NCBI GenBank assembly: GCA_026625165.1
Contig: CP112999.1
Span: 744,001-808,000 of the forward strand
Direction of reading: 5' to 3'
Length of the DNA: 64,000 bases
Source of the DNA: Methanoregula sp.
Lineage (GTDB): Archaea > Halobacteriota > Methanomicrobia > Methanomicrobiales > Methanospirillaceae
Below are positions 17,763 to 26,800 of this stretch, in pieces. Under the pieces are notes generated by a model. That model had not been told where the DNA came from and made no database searches. It worked only from the letters and a program-made list of their open reading frames with translations. The position numbers were made by a program, and so were the translations under genes. The first letter of the stretch is position 1. Every line of letters begins with the position of its first letter.

Positions 17763-18736
17763 TTGCCACGGGGGATTACGATCTCAAACCGGGCGCCCTT
17801 TCCAAAAGTCCCGTTTTCATTGATCGTGATCCCGGTGATGGCGAGGATCTCCCTGCTGAGGAATAAACCAAGGCCGGAGTGTTTCCCGTGGCCTTTGGAA
17901 AAGAGCCCGGCCCGGTCTTCAGGGCTGATGCCAACACCATCGTCCTCAAAGATCATGAGAAGTGAACCGTCCTCCTGTTCCTGTGCATCCAGGCTGATGG
18001 TTGTCAGATTATCACCTCCATACCTGAGGGCATTTTCAATGAGATTGTAGAATACCTTTACCAGCAGGGGATCGGCAAAGACCTCAAGGTCCTGCCGTTT
18101 TACGTCGATGCGGATATTCCCCGGCAGCTGGTCCTTTGAGGCGGTGCTTATGATCTCAGAAACATTCTGCCATAACGGGGATTTTACCCCCATATCCTCG
18201 TAGTCCTTTGTGAAACTGATCTGGCGTTCGATAGTATCAGCGATCTTCTGCTCTTTTGCAAAAAATTCCGCAAGCTCTGCCGGCTTATCGACAGCGTCTT
18301 CACTCAACTGCAGATACGCTTTGAGTGCCATGAGCTGGTTCCTGATATCGTGCCGGGTGATCCCCGAGAGCAGATTGAGTTTTTTATTTGCTGTCCGGAG
18401 CGCATCCTCGCTGCGCCGGAGTTCCACGGTTTTTTCCAGCAGTTCGCGTTTCCTTACAAGCTGGTAATACCGGACCAGAAATGCACTGTCAGCGATGATC
18501 AGCACAAGGAGAAATGTCGTGGCAGAAAATGTGAACTGCACATCAGGCGATTGCAGGACCTGCCCGGACCACTGGACTGCAAGCCACCAGTACGGGAGCA
18601 TGATCGCAGCAAGCAGTACGGCAGCAAAAAGCGCCCGTGCCGCCGGTCCTTCTGACCATTTCTGTACGACAGGCATGCAGGAAAACCTCCGCCCGAGCTC
18701 TCCCATTCGTTCAGTGATTTTGGGGGATGACCTCAT
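17735..18736 (-). CDS. Small membrane sensor histidine kinase
   Basis: The roughly 333-residue kinase has two membrane segments (about residues 35-90), a short coiled linker and a phosphoacceptor region LLSGITRHDIRNQLMALKAY. The HATPase domain follows, with NLIENALRYGG, FEDDGVGISPED and GLGLFLSREILAITG. It has no PAS domain, so sensing must use the short membrane part or partners. The preferred ATG at 18736 is only 36 bp from the divergent membrane protein start at 18772, so the two promoters must overlap. The frame extends back to 18805 without a good start. No cognate regulator is adjacent. Confidence 0.85.
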   Translation of the reverse strand: MRSSPKITERMGELGRRFSCMPVVQKWSEGPAARALFAAVLLAAIMLPYWWLAVQWSGQVLQSPDVQFTFSATTFLLVLIIADSAFLVRYYQLVRKRELLEKTVELRRSEDALRTANKKLNLLSGITRHDIRNQLMALKAYLQLSEDAVDKPAELAEFFAKEQKIADTIERQISFTKDYEDMGVKSPLWQNVSEIISTASKDQLPGNIRIDVKRQDLEVFADPLLVKVFYNLIENALRYGGDNLTTISLDAQEQEDGSLLMIFEDDGVGISPEDRAGLFSKGHGKHSGLGLFLSREILAITGITINENGTFGKGARFEIVIPRGNFRVIKKIQ

Positions 18737-18771
18737 ATAGTATTTGTATGGATATTTAACCGGAGTGCCAG

Positions 18772-19383
18772 GTGACCACGCAGCCTGCTGTATCCCCGGA
18801 CACAAAAGGGCGGAAAACTGTTCCTTTATTCCTGTATATCGCGCTCTTTTTCCTGCTTGTCTGTATCAATACCCTTGTCGCAAAGTTCGTGGTCTTCTCC
18901 TTTGGGATCGCTCCGGGGGCGTCCTCGTTGTATGTCGTAGTTGCCCTGATGATTGTCTTTACCTTATGGTTTGGCATGTACGGGGCTGCGGCTTCTTACG
19001 CGGGCTGTTACATCGGGGCCGGGCTCTTAAGCGGTCTCCCGCCGGATGTCAGCCTGTACTGGTCGCTTGCCGATCTCTGGCAGGTGCTCATCCCGCTCAT
19101 TGCATTCAGGGCGTTTGCATGTGACCCGGCGCTGAAGACCCGGCGTGACATGGGGGTTCTTGTGGTCTTTGGCATCATTCTCAATAATGCTGCCGGTGCC
19201 GTCTGGGGTTCGGTTACTCTTGCGCTTGGTGGAACCATCCTGTGGAGCGAAGTCGGGCCGGTGTTGAATGGCTGGCTTGCGGGAAACCTCGTCGTCTGCA
19301 TCGTGTTCATCCCTGCGATCCTCCATTTCTTCACGCCAATCATACAGGACCATGAGCTCTATATCAGGCGTTACTGGCATTAG
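18772..19383 (+). CDS. MASE1-like integral membrane protein
   Basis: The 203 residues form about six membrane helices with a short cytosolic N-terminus. The spacing of helices and the FGIAPGASSLYVVVAL and GVLVVFGIILNNAAGAVWG segments resemble MASE1 or ECF-like membrane sensor domains, but no signalling domain is attached. The start is a GTG at 18772 with CGGAG upstream at 18761. It is divergent from the small histidine kinase 36 bp away. That arrangement suggests a detached input module for the kinase, which is inference. A small-molecule transporter subunit is the alternative. Confidence 0.65.
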   Translation: MTTQPAVSPDTKGRKTVPLFLYIALFFLLVCINTLVAKFVVFSFGIAPGASSLYVVVALMIVFTLWFGMYGAAASYAGCYIGAGLLSGLPPDVSLYWSLADLWQVLIPLIAFRAFACDPALKTRRDMGVLVVFGIILNNAAGAVWGSVTLALGGTILWSEVGPVLNGWLAGNLVVCIVFIPAILHFFTPIIQDHELYIRRYWH

Positions 19384-19447
19384 GTGCCCGGAACATTGAT
19401 GTTGCGATTCGGGTTAAATTAAAAAAATACCGGGGAATTCTCTCCTG

Positions 19448-20215
19448 TTACAGCCGCACCAGAAGGACAGTCCCTGCAACAAGTCCGATCCCGGCAACCG
19501 TCCACCGCAGCAGTTCGGGATTGATGTATCCTGCAAACCGGCCGCCGGCAGCTCCCCCTGCAAGGGCTCCTGCAGCCATCACCGCGGCAACCGGCCAGAT
19601 GATCATTCCCGAGAAGAGGAAGAAGACAGCTGCGGCGACATTGGACGCAAGTGTGATGCATTGCTTGAGTGCATTTAGCCGGGTCAGGTTATCGGAAATA
19701 AAAAGCCCGAGCACGGACAGGATGATGACGCTCTGCCCCGCACCAAAGTACCCGCCATAGACTGCTGTCAGGCTGACCGGCACCAGCGCCTTTGCAGCCC
19801 CGTCATCACCGGGCAGGTGCCGGTCCCAGCTGTTACTAATCCAGTCCCGTAGCCGGTTCCGGACTGCCAGCAAAAACGAGGCGAGCAGGATCAAAAACGG
19901 GACAAGGGCCCGGAATACCTGGGCGCCGGTTACAAGCAGGAGGACGCCCCCGGCAATCCCGCCGAGGATACCGGCCGGGAGGAAAAGCCGGAGGCGCCTG
20001 CCCTGCCCTGCAAGGTCTTTTCTCTGGGCAAGCGAACCCCCGAGGTAGCCCGGGCAGAGTGCCACGGTATTGGTGATATTTGCAGCAACCTCGGGTATCC
20101 CGATCGCGATAAGGGCGGGAAAAGAGACCAGTGTACCGCCCCCGGCAAGGGCGTTGATGATCCCTGCCGCGAATGCAGCGAACCCGGCGAGCGCGAGTTC
20201 CGTTCCTGTCAGCAT
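19448..20215 (-). CDS. TauE/SafE-family anion exporter
   Basis: This 255-residue membrane protein of about eight helices fits the TauE/SafE family, which moves sulfite, sulfoacetate and related organic anions across the membrane. The N-terminal GIINALAGGGTLVSFPALIAIGI segment, with its glycine-rich turn, is the family hallmark and is echoed in the second half at AVYGGYFGAGQSVIIL. The order of two similar halves is intact. The isochorismatase-like gene lies 29 bp upstream on the same strand and may be cotranscribed. The real substrate cannot be told from sequence. Confidence 0.85.
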   Translation of the reverse strand: MLTGTELALAGFAAFAAGIINALAGGGTLVSFPALIAIGIPEVAANITNTVALCPGYLGGSLAQRKDLAGQGRRLRLFLPAGILGGIAGGVLLLVTGAQVFRALVPFLILLASFLLAVRNRLRDWISNSWDRHLPGDDGAAKALVPVSLTAVYGGYFGAGQSVIILSVLGLFISDNLTRLNALKQCITLASNVAAAVFFLFSGMIIWPVAAVMAAGALAGGAAGGRFAGYINPELLRWTVAGIGLVAGTVLLVRL

Positions 20216-20244
20216 GGTTATTTTATCCTCTCACGCTGGCAGCT

Positions 20245-20808
20245 TCAGAGGACGGATGCAAGGTCCTTTGCTTTCACAATCCTGACCCCGATGTTTGCCA
20301 TGTCCTCCAGATTGGCATTATGGATCTGGTCATTTCTTGCGCCGACTGCATCTTTTACCAGAGTCACCCGGAAATTATATGCGATCGCATCGAACACGGT
20401 GGTCCGGATGCAGTTTGGGGTCTGGATGCCGGTCACGATGAGGTCCGTGATGCCGAGGGTCCGGAGCATGAGGTCGAGTTCCGTCCCGATAAACGCACTC
20501 ATCCGTGTCTTATGGATGACATACTCACCCGGGGCAGGAGCCAGTTCATCGATTACCGCTGCACCATATGTCCCTTCAACGGCAAAGGGCTGGACCTTAA
20601 AAAGTTCCTGCCGTATGATCTCGACATCAGAACCGTCCCTGCGGTGGACCCGCAGGATATGGAAGACGGGGAGGTTTTTTGCCCGGAACAATTCGAGTAC
20701 TTCCCGGATTGCCGGTATGACAGATGTTGCCTGCGCAACTCTGAGCGGCGCATTGTCACACACAAAATCATTCTGCATATCGATGATGAGAAGGGCAGGT
20801 CGTTTCAT
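20245..20808 (-). CDS. Isochorismatase-family cysteine hydrolase
   Basis: The 187-residue protein has the full catalytic triad of the isochorismatase-like hydrolases: Asp10 (LIIDMQNDF), Lys100 (VIHKTRMSAF) and Cys133 (QTPNCIRTT). The cis-peptide-type VTGIQTPNC turn is present. Members act on isochorismate, nicotinamide or N-carbamoyl compounds, and none can be chosen here. The nicotinamidase metal-site pattern is not obvious, so a carbamoyl-amide hydrolase is as likely. It sits upstream of the TauE-type exporter with a 29-bp gap, probably as an operon. Confidence 0.85.
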   Translation of the reverse strand: MKRPALLIIDMQNDFVCDNAPLRVAQATSVIPAIREVLELFRAKNLPVFHILRVHRRDGSDVEIIRQELFKVQPFAVEGTYGAAVIDELAPAPGEYVIHKTRMSAFIGTELDLMLRTLGITDLIVTGIQTPNCIRTTVFDAIAYNFRVTLVKDAVGARNDQIHNANLEDMANIGVRIVKAKDLASVL

Positions 20809-20991
20809 ACCATCACTCTCATAAGACTGATAGAGCGGGGTGGTAATATATGGTGCGTGTCCGCGTACGGTTCATGTGAGGTAACAGACAGGTGAAGATG
20901 CCGGAGACCGCGGGGGTCATCCGGACAATTACAGACCAGAAAAGAAGAATCAGGCTGCCGATGGCATGATTCCCCGAGGGAATAAAAAAAA

Positions 20992-22164
20992 TTAAAAGTT
21001 CTGGCCCGAACTACCGGGAATGTACCGCTGCACTGGAGTCTGTTCCGGTTCCGGAGCCTGAACAGGTTCGGGAGTCTGTGAAGGGGTAACGACGGGGCCG
21101 ATCACCGGCATATGGGTATGGTCATCGCTGCCCGGCAGGTAGATGCGATCGCCCTCGTTACCACTGCAGAATGTGACAATGTATTCGGTTAATGTATCAG
21201 GACCTGCGTTTTTACAGGTGAATGTCGAAGCTTTATCATCGTCAGCATAGCTGTAGGCAAGTTTGTAATATTTCTTGAACAGCGTCGCTGAGTTCAGGTT
21301 ATCCGGCCATGTCGTTGGATCACAGTACAGGCCGCCGTTATTGTCTCTGTCCTTGAATTGCCCGTACGGTGGAATGCAGCAGTATTCTTTGTTCTCGCTT
21401 CCTGTGGCCACAAAGGAATACTTGCACGCGCTGAAAACCCCGATGGTTCTTCCGTCTTGGGTTTTATTGGCAAGCAGTGCCGCCTCAGCATTTACTACAG
21501 CGTTGAGATCCGCACCCCCGCCGGCAGCCGCGCAGTCATACTGGAAATCGGGTCTTCCGACTTTCTTGTATGTGCCCGGCTTAAGTTCAATCTGGATCGG
21601 GAGATTATACCCGTCAACGATGCTCATATCATAAAAATCCTGATCACCATACCCGTCGAATGTTATCTCGCCCTTTGTTGCCGGGAACTTGGAACTGATG
21701 CCCCCGGCCTGCAGTTTGTCCTTGTTGTCCTGATTACTCAGGGCACCGGCTGTCTCGCACTGGAGGTCATTGTGGTCATCCGAACAACCGGTACGTCCCC
21801 AGAACGCCGCCCCCCACCCCTTCTTTACGGTCAGCGAATGTGTACCTGTCGACCCTGATTCAAGCTTGAACCCCCCGCCATCCGGGAGGGCTTCACCGCT
21901 GGTGCATGATGAAGTTCCGTTGCACTTTACTTCCGGACAAACAGAAGAGGGACAGCAAAAATCCACGGAGCACTGGCATGGAGCACATATACCTGTAGGA
22001 TTAGGAGATGCCGCAGGGAATTTTGAAAATGGGCCTATAATAGAGTTGACCCAGACGGGATATGTACAATGGTTCTGGAACGTTATTTTGTGATCTGCTG
22101 CAGATGCACCGGGGACAAGGGCAACCGCCGCAAGCACGAGGCAAACAACAAGTAATTCTCTCAT
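20992..22164 (-). CDS. Secreted thaumatin-like protein
   Basis: The 390-residue protein starts with a clear Sec signal (MRELLVVCLVLAAVALVPG, cut after GASA) and then shows the thaumatin fold in order. These are ITFQNHCTYPVWV, WGRTGC, GEITF, QDFYDMSIVDGYNLPIQI, then a second half with YCCIPPYG, YSYADDDKASTFTC and YIVTFC. The acidic-cleft residues (Arg of WGRTGC, Glu of GEITF, the two Asp of FYDMSIVDG, Asp of ADDDK) are all kept. More than 16 cysteines imply many disulfides outside the cell. A cysteine-dense insert at residues 60-85 and a proline-rich tail (about 355-390) are unusual. AGGTAAGGT precedes the start. The family is common in plants and fungi and rare in prokaryotes, so transfer is likely. 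Confidence 0.85.
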   Translation of the reverse strand: MRELLVVCLVLAAVALVPGASAADHKITFQNHCTYPVWVNSIIGPFSKFPAASPNPTGICAPCQCSVDFCCPSSVCPEVKCNGTSSCTSGEALPDGGGFKLESGSTGTHSLTVKKGWGAAFWGRTGCSDDHNDLQCETAGALSNQDNKDKLQAGGISSKFPATKGEITFDGYGDQDFYDMSIVDGYNLPIQIELKPGTYKKVGRPDFQYDCAAAGGGADLNAVVNAEAALLANKTQDGRTIGVFSACKYSFVATGSENKEYCCIPPYGQFKDRDNNGGLYCDPTTWPDNLNSATLFKKYYKLAYSYADDDKASTFTCKNAGPDTLTEYIVTFCSGNEGDRIYLPGSDDHTHMPVIGPVVTPSQTPEPVQAPEPEQTPVQRYIPGSSGQNF

Positions 22165-22284
22165 TTCTAAAAACCTTACCTGATTGAAAATTGGATACGA
22201 TGTTCATGAACGTTTCGTTTTTTACCCCATACATAAAAAAATGCCAAAAATGAAATACGGGAAGAGAATAGATCAGTTGTCTTC

Positions 22285-23343
22285 ATGAACCGCACAGGTA
22301 ATTCTGCCATCGCTCTTCTTATTGTAACCCTCTTTCTTTGCGGGTGCGTGCAGGTAACTATCAACCCCCAGATACCGGGATCTGCTGCACCCACCTCTAC
22401 TATGACACCTGCGGTTGTGCCGGGTACCCCGGTGCCTTCACCGGCCCAAAGCCCAATAAAAGGTGCGGCGGAAACAACGGGGGCCCCGTCCCCGAAATTC
22501 ATTATCCCGGTCGGCGACGTGTCCCGGGTCGGTCACCGGACTTTCACGTTCAACTATGCCCCTTACTCGGGCTCCCACGAGTACACCATCCGGGTGCCGG
22601 TCAATATGTCGGTGTATTACGGCGCCCGGCAGACAAAGGTTTACCTGCCGCAAAACGCCCAGGACCCTGAAGCAATCAAAGCCTACATCAGCTCTTTTGA
22701 ATCTGACCCGGCAATGGAGGAGCTCTACGGTAATGTTTTGAGGGAGTTGCGGAATGCACGGTACCGGCACGGGGGATACCTCTCTGACGATGAGTATTTC
22801 GAGCTGATCGTCGCGTTCGTCCAGCAGATCCCGTTTGTGGAAAACCCGTCGCCGAAGCGCAGGTATCCCATCGAGGTTATCTATGACAAGGCAGGCGACT
22901 CGGACGAAAAGAGCCTGCTTTTGGTAAACCTGCTCGCACGCGAAGGTTATGATGTCGCCCTCATGGTATACGAAGACCTCGGGTACGAGACAACGGGGAT
23001 CCGGGTTGTCGAGGAGATCCCCGACGCCTCGCTTAAGGTGTTCTCGGACGGGAAGAAGGATTACGTCTTCATCGATGCGGGCGTGCCGCGGTTCATCGGC
23101 AGCGTGCCGGATGTTTTCCTGACTGCCGATGACCCGGCGATCTACCCGGTCGGGAATGGTACGAAGAGCTACGGTCCGATCAATTATGTCTGGAAGGTTG
23201 TTGCCGATCTGAAAACGATGGTAAAGATTGGAAAGATCACCCGTTCCACGGTGATCAACCCATGGGACAAGTTCGGGACATGTTCGATGATCAAGAACTC
23301 CAAGGCATTGCAGAATACCACGTGCTACTGCTGCGACATGTGA
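22285..23343 (+). CDS. Transglutaminase-like lipoprotein lacking the catalytic cysteine
   Basis: The 352-residue protein has a lipoprotein signal ending in the lipobox LFLCGC, a threonine/proline-rich spacer (residues 35-75), and a transglutaminase-like domain. In that domain the usual GDCDDKS reads GDSDEKSLLLVNLLAREGYD, so serine replaces the catalytic cysteine. It is probably a binding or structural protein anchored outside the membrane. The C-terminus ends in a cysteine cluster, TTCYCCDM. It is divergent from the thaumatin-like gene (120 bp apart), and both are exported. The two may share regulation, but this is only inferred. Confidence 0.7.
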   Translation: MNRTGNSAIALLIVTLFLCGCVQVTINPQIPGSAAPTSTMTPAVVPGTPVPSPAQSPIKGAAETTGAPSPKFIIPVGDVSRVGHRTFTFNYAPYSGSHEYTIRVPVNMSVYYGARQTKVYLPQNAQDPEAIKAYISSFESDPAMEELYGNVLRELRNARYRHGGYLSDDEYFELIVAFVQQIPFVENPSPKRRYPIEVIYDKAGDSDEKSLLLVNLLAREGYDVALMVYEDLGYETTGIRVVEEIPDASLKVFSDGKKDYVFIDAGVPRFIGSVPDVFLTADDPAIYPVGNGTKSYGPINYVWKVVADLKTMVKIGKITRSTVINPWDKFGTCSMIKNSKALQNTTCYCCDM

Positions 23344-23869
23344 GGCGGCTGCCATGCCGTATCAGAAATTTTTTTTGACCCCGGTAATCAATCAGGATAA
23401 TATGCCAACTTAGCGCCTGAAATCTTCACGTTTTTCACACTTAATCGTTCGTGGGGGCTTTGGCTTACGCCTCGAAGAATTCAGACGAGTTCTTCTCCTG
23501 TCTCATCTCTTCGAGATTCGACAATTTAAAGAACCTTGCAGTTCTTCTCCTGTCTCATCTCTTCGAGATTCGACAATTTAAAGAACCTTGCAGTTCTTCT
23601 CCTGTCTCATCTCTTCGAGATTCGACAATTTAAAGAACCTTGCAGTTCTTCTCCTGTCTCATCTCTTCGAGATTCGACAATTTAAAGAACCTTGCAGTTC
23701 TTCTCCTGTCTCATCTCTTCGAGATTCGACAATTTAAAGAACCTTGCAGTTCTTCTCATGGCCTTCTCGTTGCCGTTTGCTCCGGTTGTCGAAAACAACT
23801 ATTTTTGAGAAAAACCAGGTTGTATTGAAAGCAGGGTTTTCGACTATATTTCCTGCGTGGCATGTATGA
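23344..23869. other. Gene-free convergent region holding the tandem repeats
   Basis: This 526-bp stretch lies between the stops of the lipoprotein and the large kinase. No gene is supported on either strand. It contains the 52-bp repeat array (23489-23758) and, after it, a GTTGT-CGAAA-ACAAC hairpin near 23785. Short rightward frames across the repeats change frame each unit because 52 is not a multiple of three. Confidence 0.6.
23489..23758. repeat. Five perfect 52-bp tandem repeats plus a partial sixth
   Basis: The unit recurs with phase points at 23491, 23543, 23595, 23647, 23699 and 23751. Units one to five appear identical; the sixth diverges after about 10 bases (TTCTTCTCATGG). Each unit holds a 5-bp stem, ATCTC-TTC-GAGAT, and an AT-rich centre, AATTTAAAG. 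There is no spacer, so it is not a CRISPR array. It lies between two converging genes. The perfect identity suggests recent expansion or active homogenisation. Confidence 0.92.
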
Positions 23870-26800
23870 TCATTCCGGCACCGGGTTGAATGTCCCATGG
23901 GTTTTTCCTTTCTCGTCTGTTTTTCTTTTTATCGTGATTTCAAACCGGGTGCCTTCTCCGGGTTGCTGTTCGATAGTCCCGTCCAGTTGTTCTACCAGAC
24001 CAATAATAAGCTTAAACCCAAGGGTATCGGTAGTGCGCCAGTCAAAATCCTTCCCAAACCCGACCCCGTTATCGCGATAGCTCAACGTGAGACCTTTTTT
24101 ATCATCCCTGACGCTGATGGAAATTTCACCTTTCCTCCCCCCGGGGAACGCATGTTTGAGGGAGTTTGAGACCAGTTCGTTGACAATAAGGCCGAATGGA
24201 ATTGTGGTGTTAATATCTGCAAAAATGTTAGTGGCATCAATGACAAGTCCGATGGTTCTGGGGGGCACCTTAAAGAGGGTAAATAATTGGGTAGTCAGGT
24301 ATTTTATATACGGTTCCAGTTCTATTTTTGCAAGGTCTTGCGAGGTATAGAGTTTTTCATGGACAAACGCCATCGCCCGTATCCGGTTCTGGCTCTCCTG
24401 CATCGCAGCAGCACATACCTCATCTCCGATGCTCCGTGACTGCAGCGAGAGCAGGCTGATGATGATCTGGAAATTGTTCCTGACCCGGTGGTGTACCTCG
24501 CGGAGGAGGAACTCTTTTTCATGGAGTGATTTGACGATCTGCTCTTCTGCAGCTTTCCGTCCGGTAATGTCACGGGCGATCCCACGGTATCCCAGGAGGT
24601 TCCTGTTCGTATCAAAAAAAGGGACGCCATTTGTTTCGAACACAACACGCTGCCCGTCTTTATGCAGGTTAATGCTTTCCAGTCCTACGATGAACTTTTG
24701 ACCCGCAACGATCTCCAGAAATATTTTTCCTGTTTTTTCTGCTTCATCAGGCGGCATCAGGTCAAACGGCGTCTTCCCGATGACTTCTTCAGGTTCGTAT
24801 CCCAGCAGGTCCCTGACTTTCGGGCTGACATAGATAAATTTCCCGTCCTGGTTTACTTCCCAGACAAAGTCGCTGGTCGTTTCAACAAGGGAACGGAAGC
24901 GCTCCTCGCTCTCCTTCAGGGCGTCATCGGCCATTCCTTTCAGGATGACCTGCGATGCCGTACTGGCGATATCTTCCAGTAATTTTTCTTCCCATGGTTC
25001 GATTTTGTTCTTGCTGAAAAGCGCGATAACACCGATCGGCCGGCCTTCAGCCGAGCTGAGCCGGTACCCTGCAAATGAGACCAGCCCTAACGAACGTGCC
25101 CATTCGTGGTCGTGGACACGGGGATCGTTTATGACATCATTGGTGACAAATCCCGGGTGTTCGGCAGTTGCAACACGCCCAATCTTATAGGCACCCATGG
25201 GGACCCTGCGGTGACCGCCATCGATATGGGTATACCGCCCGGAACTGGCCATGAGATGGAGGCAGCGGGTGCGGTCCCGGCAGACATGCGGACCTTCTGT
25301 CACGGCAGCGTGCTGGCAGCCTTTTTCGCAGAGATCGGAGTCTCTAGTCATCCAGATCCGGGCAAAATCGGCATTGAAAATTTCCACGACCCCTTCAGTG
25401 ATGAGTTTGAGTTTCTCATTTAGACTCAGAGCGGCAAGAAGTCCCTCTTTTACCGCGCTCAGTTTTGTAATGTGTTCGTTGATCCGCTTGCGCTCGGTGA
25501 TCTCATCTTCAAGTTCGATGTTTACATGGGCAAGCTCTGCAGTGCGTTCACGGACCCGCATCTCCAGTTCATCATGGGCTTTTTTCAGTGCAGTTTCCTT
25601 ATCCTTCAGTTCAGTAATGTCCCGTGAAATTCCAAGTATGGAAAAGACGTCCCCGTCCTTATCCAGGAGAGGTACAAAATGGGTATCATACCACCGGTGA
25701 GAAGAGGGAAGAGGGATCTCCATCTCAATATGTTGTGTTTTTCCCCTCTCGACAACTTGGTGAATGATGGCACTTATTTTTTCAAAGGTCTCCTGTGGAA
25801 ACAGCGCCTGTAATAACATTCCGGTCAATTCTCCGGGTGATTTTCCGAACTGATCCGCTCCGAATGAATTCATGTATGAAAACTTCAAATCAGGATTAAT
25901 GATGAAGATGACATCCTGCGCTGACTCGGCAAGGATACGGTACCGGTATTCACTTTGTGCAAGTGCTTTCTCTACCATCTTACGTTCGGTGATGTCAATA
26001 ACAATTCCCTCGTAATGGGTGATTTTTCCATCCTTATCCCGGCGGATATGTGTATAGTCATCGATCCAGTATTCCGACCTGTCTTTTCCAAAGATTCTGT
26101 AGATTTGCTTGAATTCGTCGATATTATTCTTACTATTGTATTCCACTTCAGCAGCTACCTGCCCAAGATCATCAGGATGAATAATGGAACTGTATAAAAC
26201 GCTGCCCGATACAAAATCATTAACTGAATACCCGAATTGTGAAATATTTCTGCTTACCATTTCCACCGGCCAGTTCTCTTCAGCCTTCCAGAGAAAAGCA
26301 ACCGCCGGGCTCGTGTTGATAATCCTGAGCTGCTCTTCCTGCAGGTGGAGCAGTACTTCAATGCGATCCTGGGTGGCTTTCTTTTCGGTGATATCCCTGA
26401 CCGTTCCCTGGAACCCTACCACGTTGCCATTTTTGTCTTTCCGGACGACTGATGTGATGAGCGTGTTGATAACTGAGCCGTCTTTTTTCCTCAGTTCAAT
26501 CGGGAAGTCCCTGGTAAATCCCTTCTGCCTGATAATGTCGATATGCCGGGTTCTTTCACCGGGATTCGCATAGAGGTCACGTATGTTGACCTGAAGCAGC
26601 TCCTCCCTGCTGCCGTACCCAAAGAGCTCCACCGCCCCATCGTTGAGGTCGACCCATCTGCCGTCAGCTGTAGTGATAAACACGCAGTCACGCGAGGTAT
26701 TGAAGAATGCACGGTATTTTTCTTCGCTCTCACGTAGCGTAGACTCGGCCTGCTTCAGGTCAGAGATATCGATGAAGCTTTCAAGAAGGTGGGGACGTTC

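Noticed and set aside
22438-23355. A 305-codon leftward open frame opposite the lipoprotein gene
   Set aside because: The rightward frame has a signal peptide, a lipobox and a domain match; this one has none.
23489-23758. CRISPR array
   Set aside because: The repeats are directly adjacent with no spacers, and no cas gene is near.
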